Part shown: in pieces, positions 24,638 to 31,523 of the stretch
Position numbering within the stretch: position 1 is the stretch's first letter
Layout of the letters: each line of letters starts with the position of its first letter
Source: Frankiaceae bacterium
GTDB lineage: Bacteria; Actinomycetota; Actinomycetes; BP-191
Length of the DNA: 64,000 nt
Assembly (NCBI GenBank): GCA_035556555.1
Contig: DATMES010000012.1
Coordinates: 18,534-82,533, forward strand
Direction: 5' to 3'
Made by a program: the position numbers and the translations under genes
The notes under the pieces: generated by a model
What the model was told of the DNA's origin: nothing
Seen by the model: only the letters and a program-made list of their open reading frames with translations
Databases searched by the model: none

Positions 24638-24856
24638 CATGCACACATCAGGAACGAGGGCATCGCCGAGAAGGAACTCGCCGTGCTGCTCAATAGCAGG
24701 CGGGTCGTTCCCGTCACGCACGGCGTGACCTTCGACGAGTTGTACGACGTCAGCCCGATGCTCGCGTCGCACGCCGGACTCAGCACGGCGGAGTCCTCAC
24801 TTGACGCCGTGGCGGCCAAGATCGCCGCTGCAGCCGCTGCGCTCCCGGCCGCGTAG
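24638..24856 (+). pseudogene. C-terminal remnant of a TIR-domain protein
   Basis: The frame ending at TAG 24854-24856 reads GIAEKELAVLLNSRRVVPVT, then HGVTFDELYDVSPMLASHAG and LSTAESSLDAVAAKIAAAA. This is the last third of a TIR domain of the Thoeris/DUF1863-like kind (the P-V-x-HGVT-x-DEL-x-x-x-SP-x-LA pattern). There is no in-frame ATG or GTG before the conserved part, and a stop lies upstream at 24587, so the N-terminal strands and the catalytic region are missing. It appears to be a decayed effector, 62 bp before an intact TIR-like gene. Confidence 0.65.
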
Positions 24857-24918
24857 ATCGTCTCGCGAGTCCCGCGCCTTGCCGGTCGTCAAGGTCGCCG
24901 TCTCGTACGGTTATCTCC

Positions 24919-25662
24919 GTGTCGGCTCCGTCCCAGAACGTACGCGTGTTCATCGGCTCCTCCTCGGAGGGCCGCGCGGTCGCTCGCAACCTCCAGGAGG
25001 AACTGGGTGACCGGGTCGACGTCGTGCGCTGGGACCAGGGCGTGTTCGCACCTGGGGGCTACACGCTCGACTCCCTCCTCGGGGTCGCGGCGGACGTCGA
25101 CTTCGCGGTGCTGGTCGCGACCCCCGACGACACGACCGTCAGCCGAGGGGAGACCATGCCGTCGGCGCGGGACAACATCGTGCTGGAGTTCGGCTTGTTC
25201 GTCGGTGCTCTGGGCCGAAGCCGGACCTTCCTGCTGCCGACCGGCGACCTCAAACTGCCGACCGACGTTCTTGGGCTGACTCGATTGCCCTTCCGGCACC
25301 GGGCTGACGGCAATCTCCGCGCGGCGGTGAACGGCGCAGCACTCCAGATCGAGGAGCGGGTCCGCAGCCTCGGCCGTCTACAGCGGAACGACCTGTCGGC
25401 GATGAGCACCGGCCAGCACATCGCGCTGCGCCGAGAGATCGAACTGCTGTGCGACAACGCTGTGGCGCAGGGATGGTCCGTCAAGACCAATAGCGTGACC
25501 ACGCTCCGACTTCTCTCGCCTGGGCGGAAGCCGTACACGCTGACCAAAGGCCAGGCGGATGCGACGCGGGCCGAGCTTCGGCCCTTCGTCGCTCGGCTCC
25601 GCGCCGGGGGTTTGCGGGTGAACAGCAGCCTCCGGCGGCCGGTGGGCGAGTCGCCCTTCTAA
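24919..25662 (+). CDS. TIR-like (CAP12 / predicted nucleotide-binding) effector
   Basis: The 247-residue protein opens VRVFIGSSSEGRAVARNLQE and has VDFAVLVATPDD, then ARDNIVLEFGLFVGALGRSR and LPTDVLGLTRLPF. These are the blocks of the TIR-like domain of CBASS/Pycsar effectors (CAP12/PycTIR type), which degrade NAD+ when activated. E90 in NIVLEFGLF is the expected catalytic Glu. The C-terminal 120 residues (from about 128) are a second domain that I do not recognise; no STING or SAVED domain is evident and no cyclase gene is nearby. GTG 24919 is preferred. It could act alone, with the upstream membrane protein, or as an orphan effector. Confidence 0.82.
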   Translation: MSAPSQNVRVFIGSSSEGRAVARNLQEELGDRVDVVRWDQGVFAPGGYTLDSLLGVAADVDFAVLVATPDDTTVSRGETMPSARDNIVLEFGLFVGALGRSRTFLLPTGDLKLPTDVLGLTRLPFRHRADGNLRAAVNGAALQIEERVRSLGRLQRNDLSAMSTGQHIALRREIELLCDNAVAQGWSVKTNSVTTLRLLSPGRKPYTLTKGQADATRAELRPFVARLRAGGLRVNSSLRRPVGESPF

Positions 25663-25937
25663 GCCGAGGCATGTCCCCCCGATGGCTGTGCCTTGGCGGC
25701 CCTGGCCAGCAGGGGGACGGCGCTCCAACTCGGGCTCTACCGAGAGCACCCATCAAGCGGACGGGTATCGCCGCGCCTCGACCGTGTCCCCGCAGGACGG
25801 GTGCCACTGGGCGTCGCGCTCAGTGACCGCCACCTGGACGGGTTAACCCCGCCCCGCGGTTTCATGGCAGTGCCGATCCTAGGCGAACGCGCACGGCGCT
25901 ATTCAGAGGAATGACAAGTTGCGGCAGGCTCGCGCCC
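25663..25937. other. Intergenic region, no supported gene
   Basis: Short frames here lack start signals or recognisable content. It may include a promoter for the small membrane protein gene, but no clear elements were seen. Confidence 0.5.
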
Positions 25938-26315
25938 ATGGAACTCGGTACCTGGGCTGACTGGATGTCGGCCGGCATCAACGGGGTTCTCGCGCTGGCG
26001 GCGCTGTACGGCATTCGGCAGGCAGGTAACGCCGCTCGCGATGCCCGTCAGGAGCGAGATATGGCGGAGGCAGCTCTCGCGGACGAGCGTCGGAGGCAGT
26101 CGGCCGCTCTAAGAGCCGAGTTTGATCTTCGGGCCGTGCTCCGCATCGCGGACCACCATGCCTCCCTGGAGGATCCCAACGTGGTCCTGCGACCGTTCGA
26201 GCGGGGTGAAATCATCGCCCGCCTTGCCGCTCTGAGTCCCGACACGTTGCCCCTAACACGTGAATGGGCTGACGCGGGGCGTCGGGACGACGTTCGGCAG
26301 GGTGGCTCAGGGTGA
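25938..26315 (+). CDS. Small single-span membrane protein with coiled coil
   Basis: This is a 125-residue frame from ATG 25938. The N-terminus ELGTWADWMSAGINGVLALA followed by ALYGIRQAG is one membrane helix preceded by an amphipathic stretch. A charged helical coiled coil follows (ARDARQERDMAEAALADERR), then a compact tail. ATG 25911 is possible but its Shine-Dalgarno (GAGGA) would be too close. Family unknown. Proteins of this form occur as holin-like or spacer genes in mobile elements; that is only an analogy. Its end runs into the region of repeat copy B. Confidence 0.5.
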   Translation: MELGTWADWMSAGINGVLALAALYGIRQAGNAARDARQERDMAEAALADERRRQSAALRAEFDLRAVLRIADHHASLEDPNVVLRPFERGEIIARLAALSPDTLPLTREWADAGRRDDVRQGGSG

Positions 26316-26444
26316 CTCAGGAGATCGAGGCGGAGTTGCGCCGACTAGCCGCCATCGCGTCTCAGGCGCAGGAGGGCTCATGAAAGCTCCGCCTCTCCCC
26401 CTGGTGTGCTGCCCCTCGACTCGGCCGCAGTCTGAACCGCGCGT

Positions 26445-26638
26445 CGGCAACGCTCGTGGTGGTCGGGCCGCGGTAGGCGGGCAGGCCCCAGCCTGCCCGC
26501 TCTTCTGACCGCCAGGCCCGGCAGGGGCCCCAGGGTCAAGATCCGGCCGAAGGCCGGCCGCGCAGCGGCGGCGCGCAGCGATCTTGACGCTGGGGGGGCC
26601 GGGCCGCACAACAGCGGCCCGACCACCATGAGCGTTGC
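26445..26638. repeat. Interspersed structured repeat, copy B, forming a long imperfect palindrome
   Basis: The left half (26445-26550) is a direct copy of 23800-23908. The right half (26580-26638) is an inverted copy of its start and end: GATCTTGAC answers GTCAAGATC, and GCGGCCCGACCACCATGAGC answers the CTCGTGGTGGTCGGGCCGC block. The unit could fold into a cruciform or long RNA stem-loop. It is flanked by about 120 bp on each side without a supported gene. Confidence 0.7.
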
Positions 26639-26760
26639 CCACCTGCGCACGTGGGTGTTTTGACGCTGGAGGGCGGCCTGCACGGCCCGCGGCCCACGGC
26701 TCGCGACACACGAATCCGGGCGAGGCCGAACACCAAGAGCGGCGTCTCCGCGACGAGGTG

Positions 26761-27291
26761 TCAGCCGACCTGAGCGCACTGCTCAGTGAGCAGTCCCCGC
26801 TCCCGGCAACGGCTGCGGAGCCGGACGACGGTTCGCCTCGTGACGCCGAGCTCGTCGGCTATCTCGCGTCCGCTCTGCCCGTTCGCCGTGCGCTCGGCGA
26901 CGGCTCGGAGGATCACCTCGGAGCGGCCCTTGCCCCAGGGCTGGTCGGACGCGGCGATGGTGAGCGGCAGGAACTCCGCGAGCGTCACGAGGGGCTCACG
27001 GAAGCCGTGGTTCTCCCGCCATGCCGCGCGGGAGCCCTCGGTCATGCCGCCCGCCACTCCGGCGACAGCGGTCCCGAGCGCCCAGGCGCGACACTCCGCC
27101 AGCACCGGGCAGCGCGCGCACAGCCGCAGCGCCTCGCCGGTCCTTCCAGCGTCGTCGAACATCGCCGGCCGGCCGGCGCAGGCCGCTCGGCGCATCCATC
27201 GCCCCGTACGCCCCCACGGCTGGTCGGAGTCTTCCGGCAGTTCCGCGCGCCGCTCGGGGACCGCGTCGTTCGCCCCTTCGTCCGTCGTCAT
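26761..27291 (-). CDS. WhiB-family Fe-S regulator with C-terminal HTH extension
   Basis: The 176-residue protein has the four WhiB cluster ligands C38, C58, C61 and C67 (AACAGRPAMF, RLCARCPVLAECRAWAL) and the GVAGGMTEG turn at 78-86. This predicts a [4Fe-4S]-binding transcription regulator that works with RNA polymerase sigma factor. Unlike short Wbl proteins it has about 60 extra residues with a second helix-turn-helix: VAERTANGQSGREIADELGV, then TRRTVVRLRSRC. Mobile-element and phage WhiB proteins often carry such extensions. It is 10 bp downstream of the 110-residue gene and likely co-transcribed with it. Confidence 0.85.
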   Translation of the reverse strand: MTTDEGANDAVPERRAELPEDSDQPWGRTGRWMRRAACAGRPAMFDDAGRTGEALRLCARCPVLAECRAWALGTAVAGVAGGMTEGSRAAWRENHGFREPLVTLAEFLPLTIAASDQPWGKGRSEVILRAVAERTANGQSGREIADELGVTRRTVVRLRSRCRERGLLTEQCAQVG

Positions 27292-27301
27292 GGCAGACCT
27301 C

Positions 27302-27634
27302 CTACGCCGCGTGGTTTGGCACGGCGGCGGCGAGCGCGGCGGCGTCGTAGCCGGTGTTCGTCGTCAGGATGAGGTGGATCCCGGCGAGGCTGTCGGTGGT
27401 GAGCCCGAACGCCGCGAGCTCGCCGGCCATGACTGCCGACCACGCCAGCACCGCGACGGCGTCCCGGACGGCCGCGAGCGACGGCCCGAACGCGTACAGG
27501 CCAGCGAGCGGGCTCGCCGGATCGCAGACATGCGCCGACCAGCGCGTCTCGGGGTCCGGCCCGACGTCCTCGGCTGCGGCGACCCGCAGCACCAGGAAGG
27601 TGCCGTCGTTCTCGTCGGTGGTGGTCTGCGTCAT
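27302..27634 (-). CDS. Hypothetical 110-residue protein of the element
   Basis: The protein begins MTQTTTDENDGTFLVLRVAA and has VCDPASPLAGLYAFGPSLAA and AVRDAVAVLAWSAVMAGELA. The hydrophobic part is more likely buried helix than membrane. No family is recognised. Good coding character and a 10-bp gap to the WhiB gene indicate a two-gene operon. It is divergent from the XRE gene at 27703, which could repress it. Confidence 0.6.
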   Translation of the reverse strand: MTQTTTDENDGTFLVLRVAAAEDVGPDPETRWSAHVCDPASPLAGLYAFGPSLAAVRDAVAVLAWSAVMAGELAAFGLTTDSLAGIHLILTTNTGYDAAALAAAVPNHAA

Positions 27635-27702
27635 GCGTCCTCCTGGACATCGCGATGGGTGGTGGGCAGCCGCCGAGCGACAGGCATCCGTACGATCCGG
27701 GC

Positions 27703-27942
27703 GTGGCCGACGACGGGGACGCGCGCCTGTGCGCTGCCTTCGGCGCGCATGTCCGCGCGCTCCGGGTTCGCCGGAAGCTGTCGCGGACGGTCCTCGCGGC
27801 GAACGCGGGCATCAGCCTCACGTACCTCGCCGAGATCGAACGGGGCGAGCGCAACCCGACGCTGGCCGTCGTCGCCCGGCTCGCGCGTGCGCTCGACACG
27901 AAGCCGAGCGACCTCGTGGCTCAGGTCGACGACGTGTCCTGA
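27703..27942 (+). CDS. XRE-family transcriptional regulator
   Basis: The 79-residue protein is nearly all helix-turn-helix: LCAAFGAHVRALRVRRKLSR, then TVLAANAGISLTYLAEIERG followed by ERNPTLAVVARLARALD. This is a classic Cro/CI-type DNA-binding domain. GTG 27703 is preferred because the first HTH helix starts soon after; a longer frame from ATG 27655 would add a Pro/Gly-rich leader lying in the probable divergent promoter region. It likely represses the divergent hypothetical-WhiB operon or element functions. Confidence 0.8.
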   Translation: MADDGDARLCAAFGAHVRALRVRRKLSRTVLAANAGISLTYLAEIERGERNPTLAVVARLARALDTKPSDLVAQVDDVS

Positions 27943-28024
27943 TGTCGGGTCAGCAACCATAGTTGCAGGATGCCTGAACCTGCCATGAGCGCAAGAGCGC
28001 CAGGAGAATCTGTGGAAAACAGGA

Positions 28025-28747
28025 TCAGGACGCCATGTCGTCCACAGGTCTACGGCAGCCCTTGATCACGTCGTAGACGAGCACCGGCGCGCCGGAGCGC
28101 AGGGTCTGGCGATCCGTCGTGAGCACCCGCGCGCCGAGTTCGCGCGCGAGCCGGGCGATGTTGCGGGCGCGTTCGTCGCTTGTCGTGACGACGAGCGCGA
28201 CGCGGTCGGGCGTGTGCAGGTAGCGGAAGAGCTTGCGGCGCAGTGCGTGGCGCGACTCGGTGCCGCGGTCGACCTCGACGTGCCAGCCCCCGCTCGCGTC
28301 GTCGGTGCTCCATCGCACGTACAGGTCGGCCATCGCTTCGCCGGGCCGGTGCCATGCACGAAGCTCGGCCTGCCCCTGCCACTCGGTGACGCGAAGCCGT
28401 CCCAGGCGCCCCGGCGTGACGAGCGCAGCGAGGGTCTCGGCGACTTCGAGGGTGTGCGGCAAGTGGAACTCCGGTGGCCGCCACGGTCGCGCGAACGCCG
28501 GGTCGGCGGCGGCGCCGCGGCGGCCGATGCCGTAGAGCCACAGGTGCCCGGCCGGCCCGCCGACGACGCGCGTCCGCCGGAGGAACCCGGCGGCGGTCAG
28601 TTCGCTGAGCCGCCCCGAGAGCGTCTTGACCGACGTCGCCGGCGAGATGACGTCGCGGAGGACCGACGCGCTCACCAACCCGAGTGACCACGTCGCGCGG
28701 ATCAGCGCGTGGTCGCGCTTGGTCAGCGTGATCGCGGCGGTACTCAT
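28025..28747 (-). CDS. Replication-relaxation family protein
   Basis: The 240-residue protein contains TLTKRDHALIRATWSLGLVS, a winged-helix N-terminal region (LSGRLSELTAAGFLRRTRVV), FHLPHTLEVAETLAAL and WHVEVDRGTESRHALRRKLF. These match the replication-relaxation family seen on actinobacterial plasmids and integrative elements, thought to be DNA-binding proteins for plasmid maintenance or mobilization. Its ATG overlaps the stop of the small membrane protein gene (ATGA). The nested inverted repeat upstream (29071-29228) could be its target; this is inference. Confidence 0.75.
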   Translation of the reverse strand: MSTAAITLTKRDHALIRATWSLGLVSASVLRDVISPATSVKTLSGRLSELTAAGFLRRTRVVGGPAGHLWLYGIGRRGAAADPAFARPWRPPEFHLPHTLEVAETLAALVTPGRLGRLRVTEWQGQAELRAWHRPGEAMADLYVRWSTDDASGGWHVEVDRGTESRHALRRKLFRYLHTPDRVALVVTTSDERARNIARLARELGARVLTTDRQTLRSGAPVLVYDVIKGCRRPVDDMAS

Positions 28748-29037
28748 GCGATCACGTCCGAACGCTTCGCGCGGTGACCGATGAGGCTCCGCCCAGAGGT
28801 GCTGACGTGCGGTCGACGCCCGGCCTCGACAGCGACAGAAGCGGCGATCGACGTGACCGTGACGTGGATGACGAACTTGCTCCTGAACGACCTGACCTGA
28901 TCCGGACCGTCGTCACCGGACGCCGCCCACGCGATCGACCCTCCGGCCATCCCGACCACCAGCGCCACGACCGCGACCGACCCCCACCGCCTGATCGCTC
29001 CCGCACCACCACTGTCCTTGATCTTGTTACTTCTCAT
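28744..29037 (-). CDS. Small membrane protein co-translated with replication-relaxation gene
   Basis: The 97-residue frame starts at ATG 29037 behind an AGAGGTAGAG ribosome site. One helix, RWGSVAVVALVVGMAGGSIA, spans the membrane near the N-terminus; the rest (RSFRSKFVIHVTVTSIAASV) is amphipathic. A longer frame to 29370 would run through the inverted repeats and is rejected. No family is recognised. It overlaps the next gene by ATGA, so the two are coupled. Confidence 0.65.
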   Translation of the reverse strand: MRSNKIKDSGGAGAIRRWGSVAVVALVVGMAGGSIAWAASGDDGPDQVRSFRSKFVIHVTVTSIAASVAVEAGRRPHVSTSGRSLIGHRAKRSDVIA

Positions 29038-29070
29038 CTCTCTACCTCTGATCCGCTCTTGCTGCTGTCC

Positions 29071-29228
29071 ACTGCTCCACCTGGCTGACCTGCCTCCCCC
29101 TCCCGAAGTGCGTGTCGAGGGAGTGGCACTTGTTCGGGGGTGCGGAGCCGTCAGGCGGAGCAGCCCCGAACAAGTGCCACGACCGCCCCAGCGGGCCGCG
29201 AAACCGCAGGTCAGCCAGGTGGAGCAGT
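29071..29228. repeat. Nested perfect inverted repeats (23-bp outer, 17-bp inner)
   Basis: The outer arms 29071-29093 and 29206-29228 are perfect 23-bp complements. The inner arms 29123-29139 and 29164-29180 (GTGGCACTTGTTCGGGG and its complement) are perfect over 17 bp with a 24-nt loop. The whole 158-bp unit lies upstream of the replication-relaxation operon and includes a copy of the end-associated motif at 29197-29214. Candidates are an origin (oriT/dso) or a small insertion; not resolvable here. Confidence 0.75.
29197..29214 (+). promoter_or_regulatory. Third copy of the CGCRAARCCGCAGGTCAG motif
   Basis: CGCGAAACCGCAGGTCAG overlaps the right outer arm of the nested inverted repeat. It differs from the left-end copy by one base. 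This links the palindrome to the element ends. Confidence 0.45.
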
Positions 29229-29465
29229 CGCACCCGAGAAGCCGCGCAGAGTGGCGCCTCCACCGGCGCGTCCGCGCCGGGATGGAAGCGCCACCCCGTC
29301 GTCCCGACGGACGGCCAGACCGAGCGGTCGCGGAAGCCACGGGAGGTGAGCCCGCAACGAGCGAGGTCATGGCCGCCTCCGGGTCGGTGATCGGCCCGGA
29401 ACGACCGGGCCTCGCGTGCCGACCACCCTGCGCCTCAACAGCCGCAACTCCGGCCCCTGCCGGCC
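29229..29465. other. Intergenic region without a supported gene
   Basis: Frames crossing this stretch are low-complexity Arg/Pro-rich shadows. Nothing recognisable is present between the inverted repeats and the iteron-like repeats. Confidence 0.45.
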
Positions 29466-29548
29466 GAACTTCACGAAAACCTCACGACCGGTTACCAGAA
29501 CTTCACGACGACCTCACGGCCGCGGTAACTCCGCCGTGAAGTTCTCGT
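29466..29548. repeat. Iteron-like repeats upstream of the xis-int operon
   Basis: Two 25-bp direct repeats (29466-29490 and 29498-29522) begin GAACTTCACGA and differ at three positions; their starts are 32 bp apart. Inverted half-copies follow (GTGAAGTTC and CGTGAAGT within 29536-29552). They lie 65-150 bp before the small ORF and xis, so they are likely Xis, regulator or replication-protein binding sites. Confidence 0.6.
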
Positions 29549-29613
29549 GAAGTCCGAAAACGACCGTGCTCCCCTCGCCGCCCATCCGAGGCGGCTCCCG
29601 AGAGGAGCACCAC

Positions 29614-29721
29614 ATGACCAACGCCACCCGTGCCGCTCTCGACGGCGTCGCTGTCGCCCTCGGCTGCCACGCCCGCCGGTTCTCGCCTGAGTGGTTCGAC
29701 CCCGCGCAGGTGACGCCATGA
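29614..29721 (+). CDS. 35-residue leader-like small ORF coupled to xis
   Basis: An ATG behind a strong GAGAGGAG site opens a frame MTNATRAALDGVAVALGCHA followed by RRFSPEWFDPAQVTP. The stop overlaps the excisionase start (ATGA at 29718-29721). The strong ribosome site and overlap support real translation. It could serve translational coupling or be a tiny regulator. No family is recognised. Confidence 0.6.
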   Translation: MTNATRAALDGVAVALGCHARRFSPEWFDPAQVTP

Positions 29722-29987
29722 CCACCGACGACATCCGAGCGCTTCCGCCGGTGCTCGACGTGCCGACCGCGGGGCGGCTCCTCGGCCTCGGCCGCTCGGC
29801 CGCGTACGACCTCATCGTCGCCGGCCGCTGGCCGACGCCGGTCCTGCGACTGGGGCGGCGGCTGCGGATACCGACCGCTCCGTTGCTGGCACTTCTCGGC
29901 CTCGACCCTGTTCCGCTGTCGCAGTCCGGTGGCATGGTGGCCGGGTCACCAACTGCCCCGGCTGCCTCCGAAGGAGGCAGGCCATGA
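29718..29987 (+). CDS. xis: Excisionase / MerR-like HTH DNA-binding protein
   Basis: The 89-residue protein has the excisionase-family winged helix: VLDVPTAGRLLGLGRSAAYD followed by LIVAGRWPTPVLRLGRRLRI. In tRNA-integrating actinobacterial elements this protein directs the integrase toward excision and binds DNA near attP. ATG 29718 is selected because it overlaps the small ORF stop; upstream ATG or GTG choices would extend into that ORF. It overlaps int by ATGA. The tail SGGMVAGSPTAPAASEGGRP is disordered. Confidence 0.8.
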   Translation: MTTDDIRALPPVLDVPTAGRLLGLGRSAAYDLIVAGRWPTPVLRLGRRLRIPTAPLLALLGLDPVPLSQSGGMVAGSPTAPAASEGGRP

Positions 29988-31225
29988 CGAAAGAGTCCGG
30001 CGTGTACCAGCGGCACACGAGGCACTGCCCGCGCACCGCGGGCAAGCGTGGCTACGCGCCGCACCGATGCACCGGCACGTGGTCCTACGTCATCGACGTG
30101 GGCCGGGACGCCAAGAACGAACGCAGGCAGGAGACGAAGGGAGGGTTCCCGACCAAGAAGGACGCCGTCGAGCAGCGCCGCAAGCGGCTCGGCGAGCTGA
30201 GGACGCGGACCGGCGAGGCCCACGGCACGACGGTCGCCGCGTATCTGGAGCAGTGGCTCAGTTGGAAGCGGGGGCTGCGCGACACGACGCGCGTGTCCTA
30301 CCGCGGCCACTTGGACCACTACCTGATCCCGGCGCTCGGGCAGTACCGGCTGGTGGACCTTGAACGTCGGCCGGAGCTGATCGAGGAATGGGTGTCGAGC
30401 CTGGCCGTCGGCATGAAGGGCAAGCCCCTCGCGCCGGCATCGGTACGCCGGATCTACTCGACGCTGCGCAGCGCCCTCAACAGCGCGGTGAAGCGCCGGA
30501 TGCTCTCGCACAACCCGGCGCTCACGGTCGAGTTGCCGGAGACCGTGCACTACCGGCCGGTCGTGTGGGACGCGCAGCAGGTCGGCGTGTTCCTCGACGC
30601 GATCCAGGGCCACCGGCTCTACGCGCTGTTCGCCCTGACGATCCTGACGGGGCTGCGGCGAGGCGAGGCGCTGGGCTTGCGGTGGGAGGACGTGGACTAC
30701 GACCAGGGCGTGCTCTACGTCCGGCAGCAGGTCACCGCGGCAGGCCGCGAGATCAAGGTCTGCCCGCCGAAGACGAAGGCCGGCGAGCGGACGGTCGCGC
30801 TGTCGGAGGCGACCGTCGCGTTGCTGCGACAGCACCAGGCGAGACAGCGCCGGGAGCGGTTGCAGTGGGGCGAGGCATGGCACGACACGGGGCTGGTGTT
30901 CACGTACGAGGACGGCCGCATGGTGCGGCCGGACAGCCTGACGTACGTGTTCCGCAAGCTGGCAACGGACGCGGGGCTGCCCCGCATCCGGCTGCACAAC
31001 CTGCGGCACACCAGCGCGAGTCTCGCGCTGGCGGCGGGCGTTCCAATGAAGGTCGTGAGCGAACGGCTCGGGCACTCGCGCGAGTCCACGACGTCGGCGC
31101 TCTACACGGTCGTCGTCCCGGCCGTCGCGAGGGACGCCGCCGAGAGGATCGCGAGCGTCGTGCCGCTGCCCGTGACACAGGGCGAGGACGCCGTGTTAGC
31201 GCGCAAGTTAGCGCGGAGCCCCTGA
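29984..31225 (+). CDS. int: Tyrosine site-specific integrase
   Basis: The 413-residue phage-type integrase has an N-terminal arm-binding region (GTWSYVIDVGRDAKNERRQE), a core-binding SAM-like domain (TVAAYLEQWLSWKRGLRDTT) and a C-terminal catalytic domain. The catalytic set is R225 (TGLRRGEAL), H338 and R341 (HNLRHT), H364 (LGHS) and the nucleophile Y374 (SALYTVV). It is placed directly beside the tRNA attachment site, as expected. Its last codons contain a pair of GTTAGCGCG motifs, so the coding end doubles as a probable arm site. It is translated from an xis-int overlap. Confidence 0.93.
   Translation: MTKESGVYQRHTRHCPRTAGKRGYAPHRCTGTWSYVIDVGRDAKNERRQETKGGFPTKKDAVEQRRKRLGELRTRTGEAHGTTVAAYLEQWLSWKRGLRDTTRVSYRGHLDHYLIPALGQYRLVDLERRPELIEEWVSSLAVGMKGKPLAPASVRRIYSTLRSALNSAVKRRMLSHNPALTVELPETVHYRPVVWDAQQVGVFLDAIQGHRLYALFALTILTGLRRGEALGLRWEDVDYDQGVLYVRQQVTAAGREIKVCPPKTKAGERTVALSEATVALLRQHQARQRRERLQWGEAWHDTGLVFTYEDGRMVRPDSLTYVFRKLATDAGLPRIRLHNLRHTSASLALAAGVPMKVVSERLGHSRESTTSALYTVVVPAVARDAAERIASVVPLPVTQGEDAVLARKLARSP
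31195..31215 (+). repeat. Paired GTTAGCGCG motifs at right end of element
   Basis: Copies at 31195-31203 and 31207-31215 lie within the 3' end of int and mirror the pair at 21028-21047 at the other end, in the same orientation. Confidence 0.5.
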
Positions 31226-31240
31226 AGTGAAGATCGAAAA

Positions 31241-31258
31241 CGCAAAGCCGCAGGTCAG
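31241..31258 (+). promoter_or_regulatory. Candidate arm site, right end
   Basis: CGCAAAGCCGCAGGTCAG, three bases before the attR repeat, matches the left-end minus-strand copy (20959-20976) at 17 of 18 positions. Confidence 0.45.
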
Positions 31259-31261
31259 AGA

Positions 31262-31305
31262 AGCGCGCTCGGAGGGACTCGAACCCCCAACCTTCTGATC
31301 CGTAG
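31262..31305. repeat. attR: 44-bp repeat, part of intact tRNA-Arg
   Basis: This is identical to 20866-20909. Integration here rebuilt the tRNA 3' half, so the gene stays functional while the displaced half marks the left end. Confidence 0.9.
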
Positions 31306-31336
31306 TCAGATGCTCTATCCGTTGAGCTACGAGCGC
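31264..31336 (-). tRNA. tRNA-Arg (anticodon ACG)
   Basis: The 73-nt cloverleaf has acceptor GCGCTCG/CGAGCGC (7 perfect pairs), D stem GCTC/GAGC, anticodon stem TCTGA/TCAGA with loop CTACGGA (anticodon ACG), a 5-nt variable loop, and T stem GGGGG/CCCTC with loop TTCGAGT. Discriminator is G; CCA is not encoded. Its 3' half is the integration site of the element to the left. Confidence 0.96.
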
Positions 31337-31523
31337 TTAGGTGGCGACCGCACATGGTAGCCGAGGCCGCGCCCGGCGCCGAACCGATAGATGAGCTGAG
31401 ACCGACCCTCACCCCAGGGTGAGCAGTTTGTCCCTTGTCGTCCGGTTTCCTTACCTGCGAGCGTCGCCCGCGAGCCGGACGCGCGCTGGGCGCTCCGGCC
31501 ACCCAACGAGGGAGCCCCTACAC

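Larger units (their letters stand above)
20866..31305. mobile_element. Integrated genomic element at tRNA-Arg(ACG), about 10.4 kb
   Basis: A perfect 44-bp direct repeat (20866-20909 and 31262-31305) bounds the element; the right copy is the 3' half of an intact tRNA-Arg gene. Inside lie a tyrosine integrase next to the right end, an excisionase, a replication-relaxation protein, XRE and WhiB regulators and defence-like cargo. No replication initiator, relaxase or FtsK/TraB-like transfer ATPase is visible, so it is an integrative and perhaps mobilizable island rather than a complete self-transferring element. Confidence 0.88.

Noticed and set aside
28744..29370. 208-residue extension of the small membrane protein
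   Set aside because: The N-terminal half would be encoded by the nested inverted repeats; ATG 29037 has a good ribosome site.
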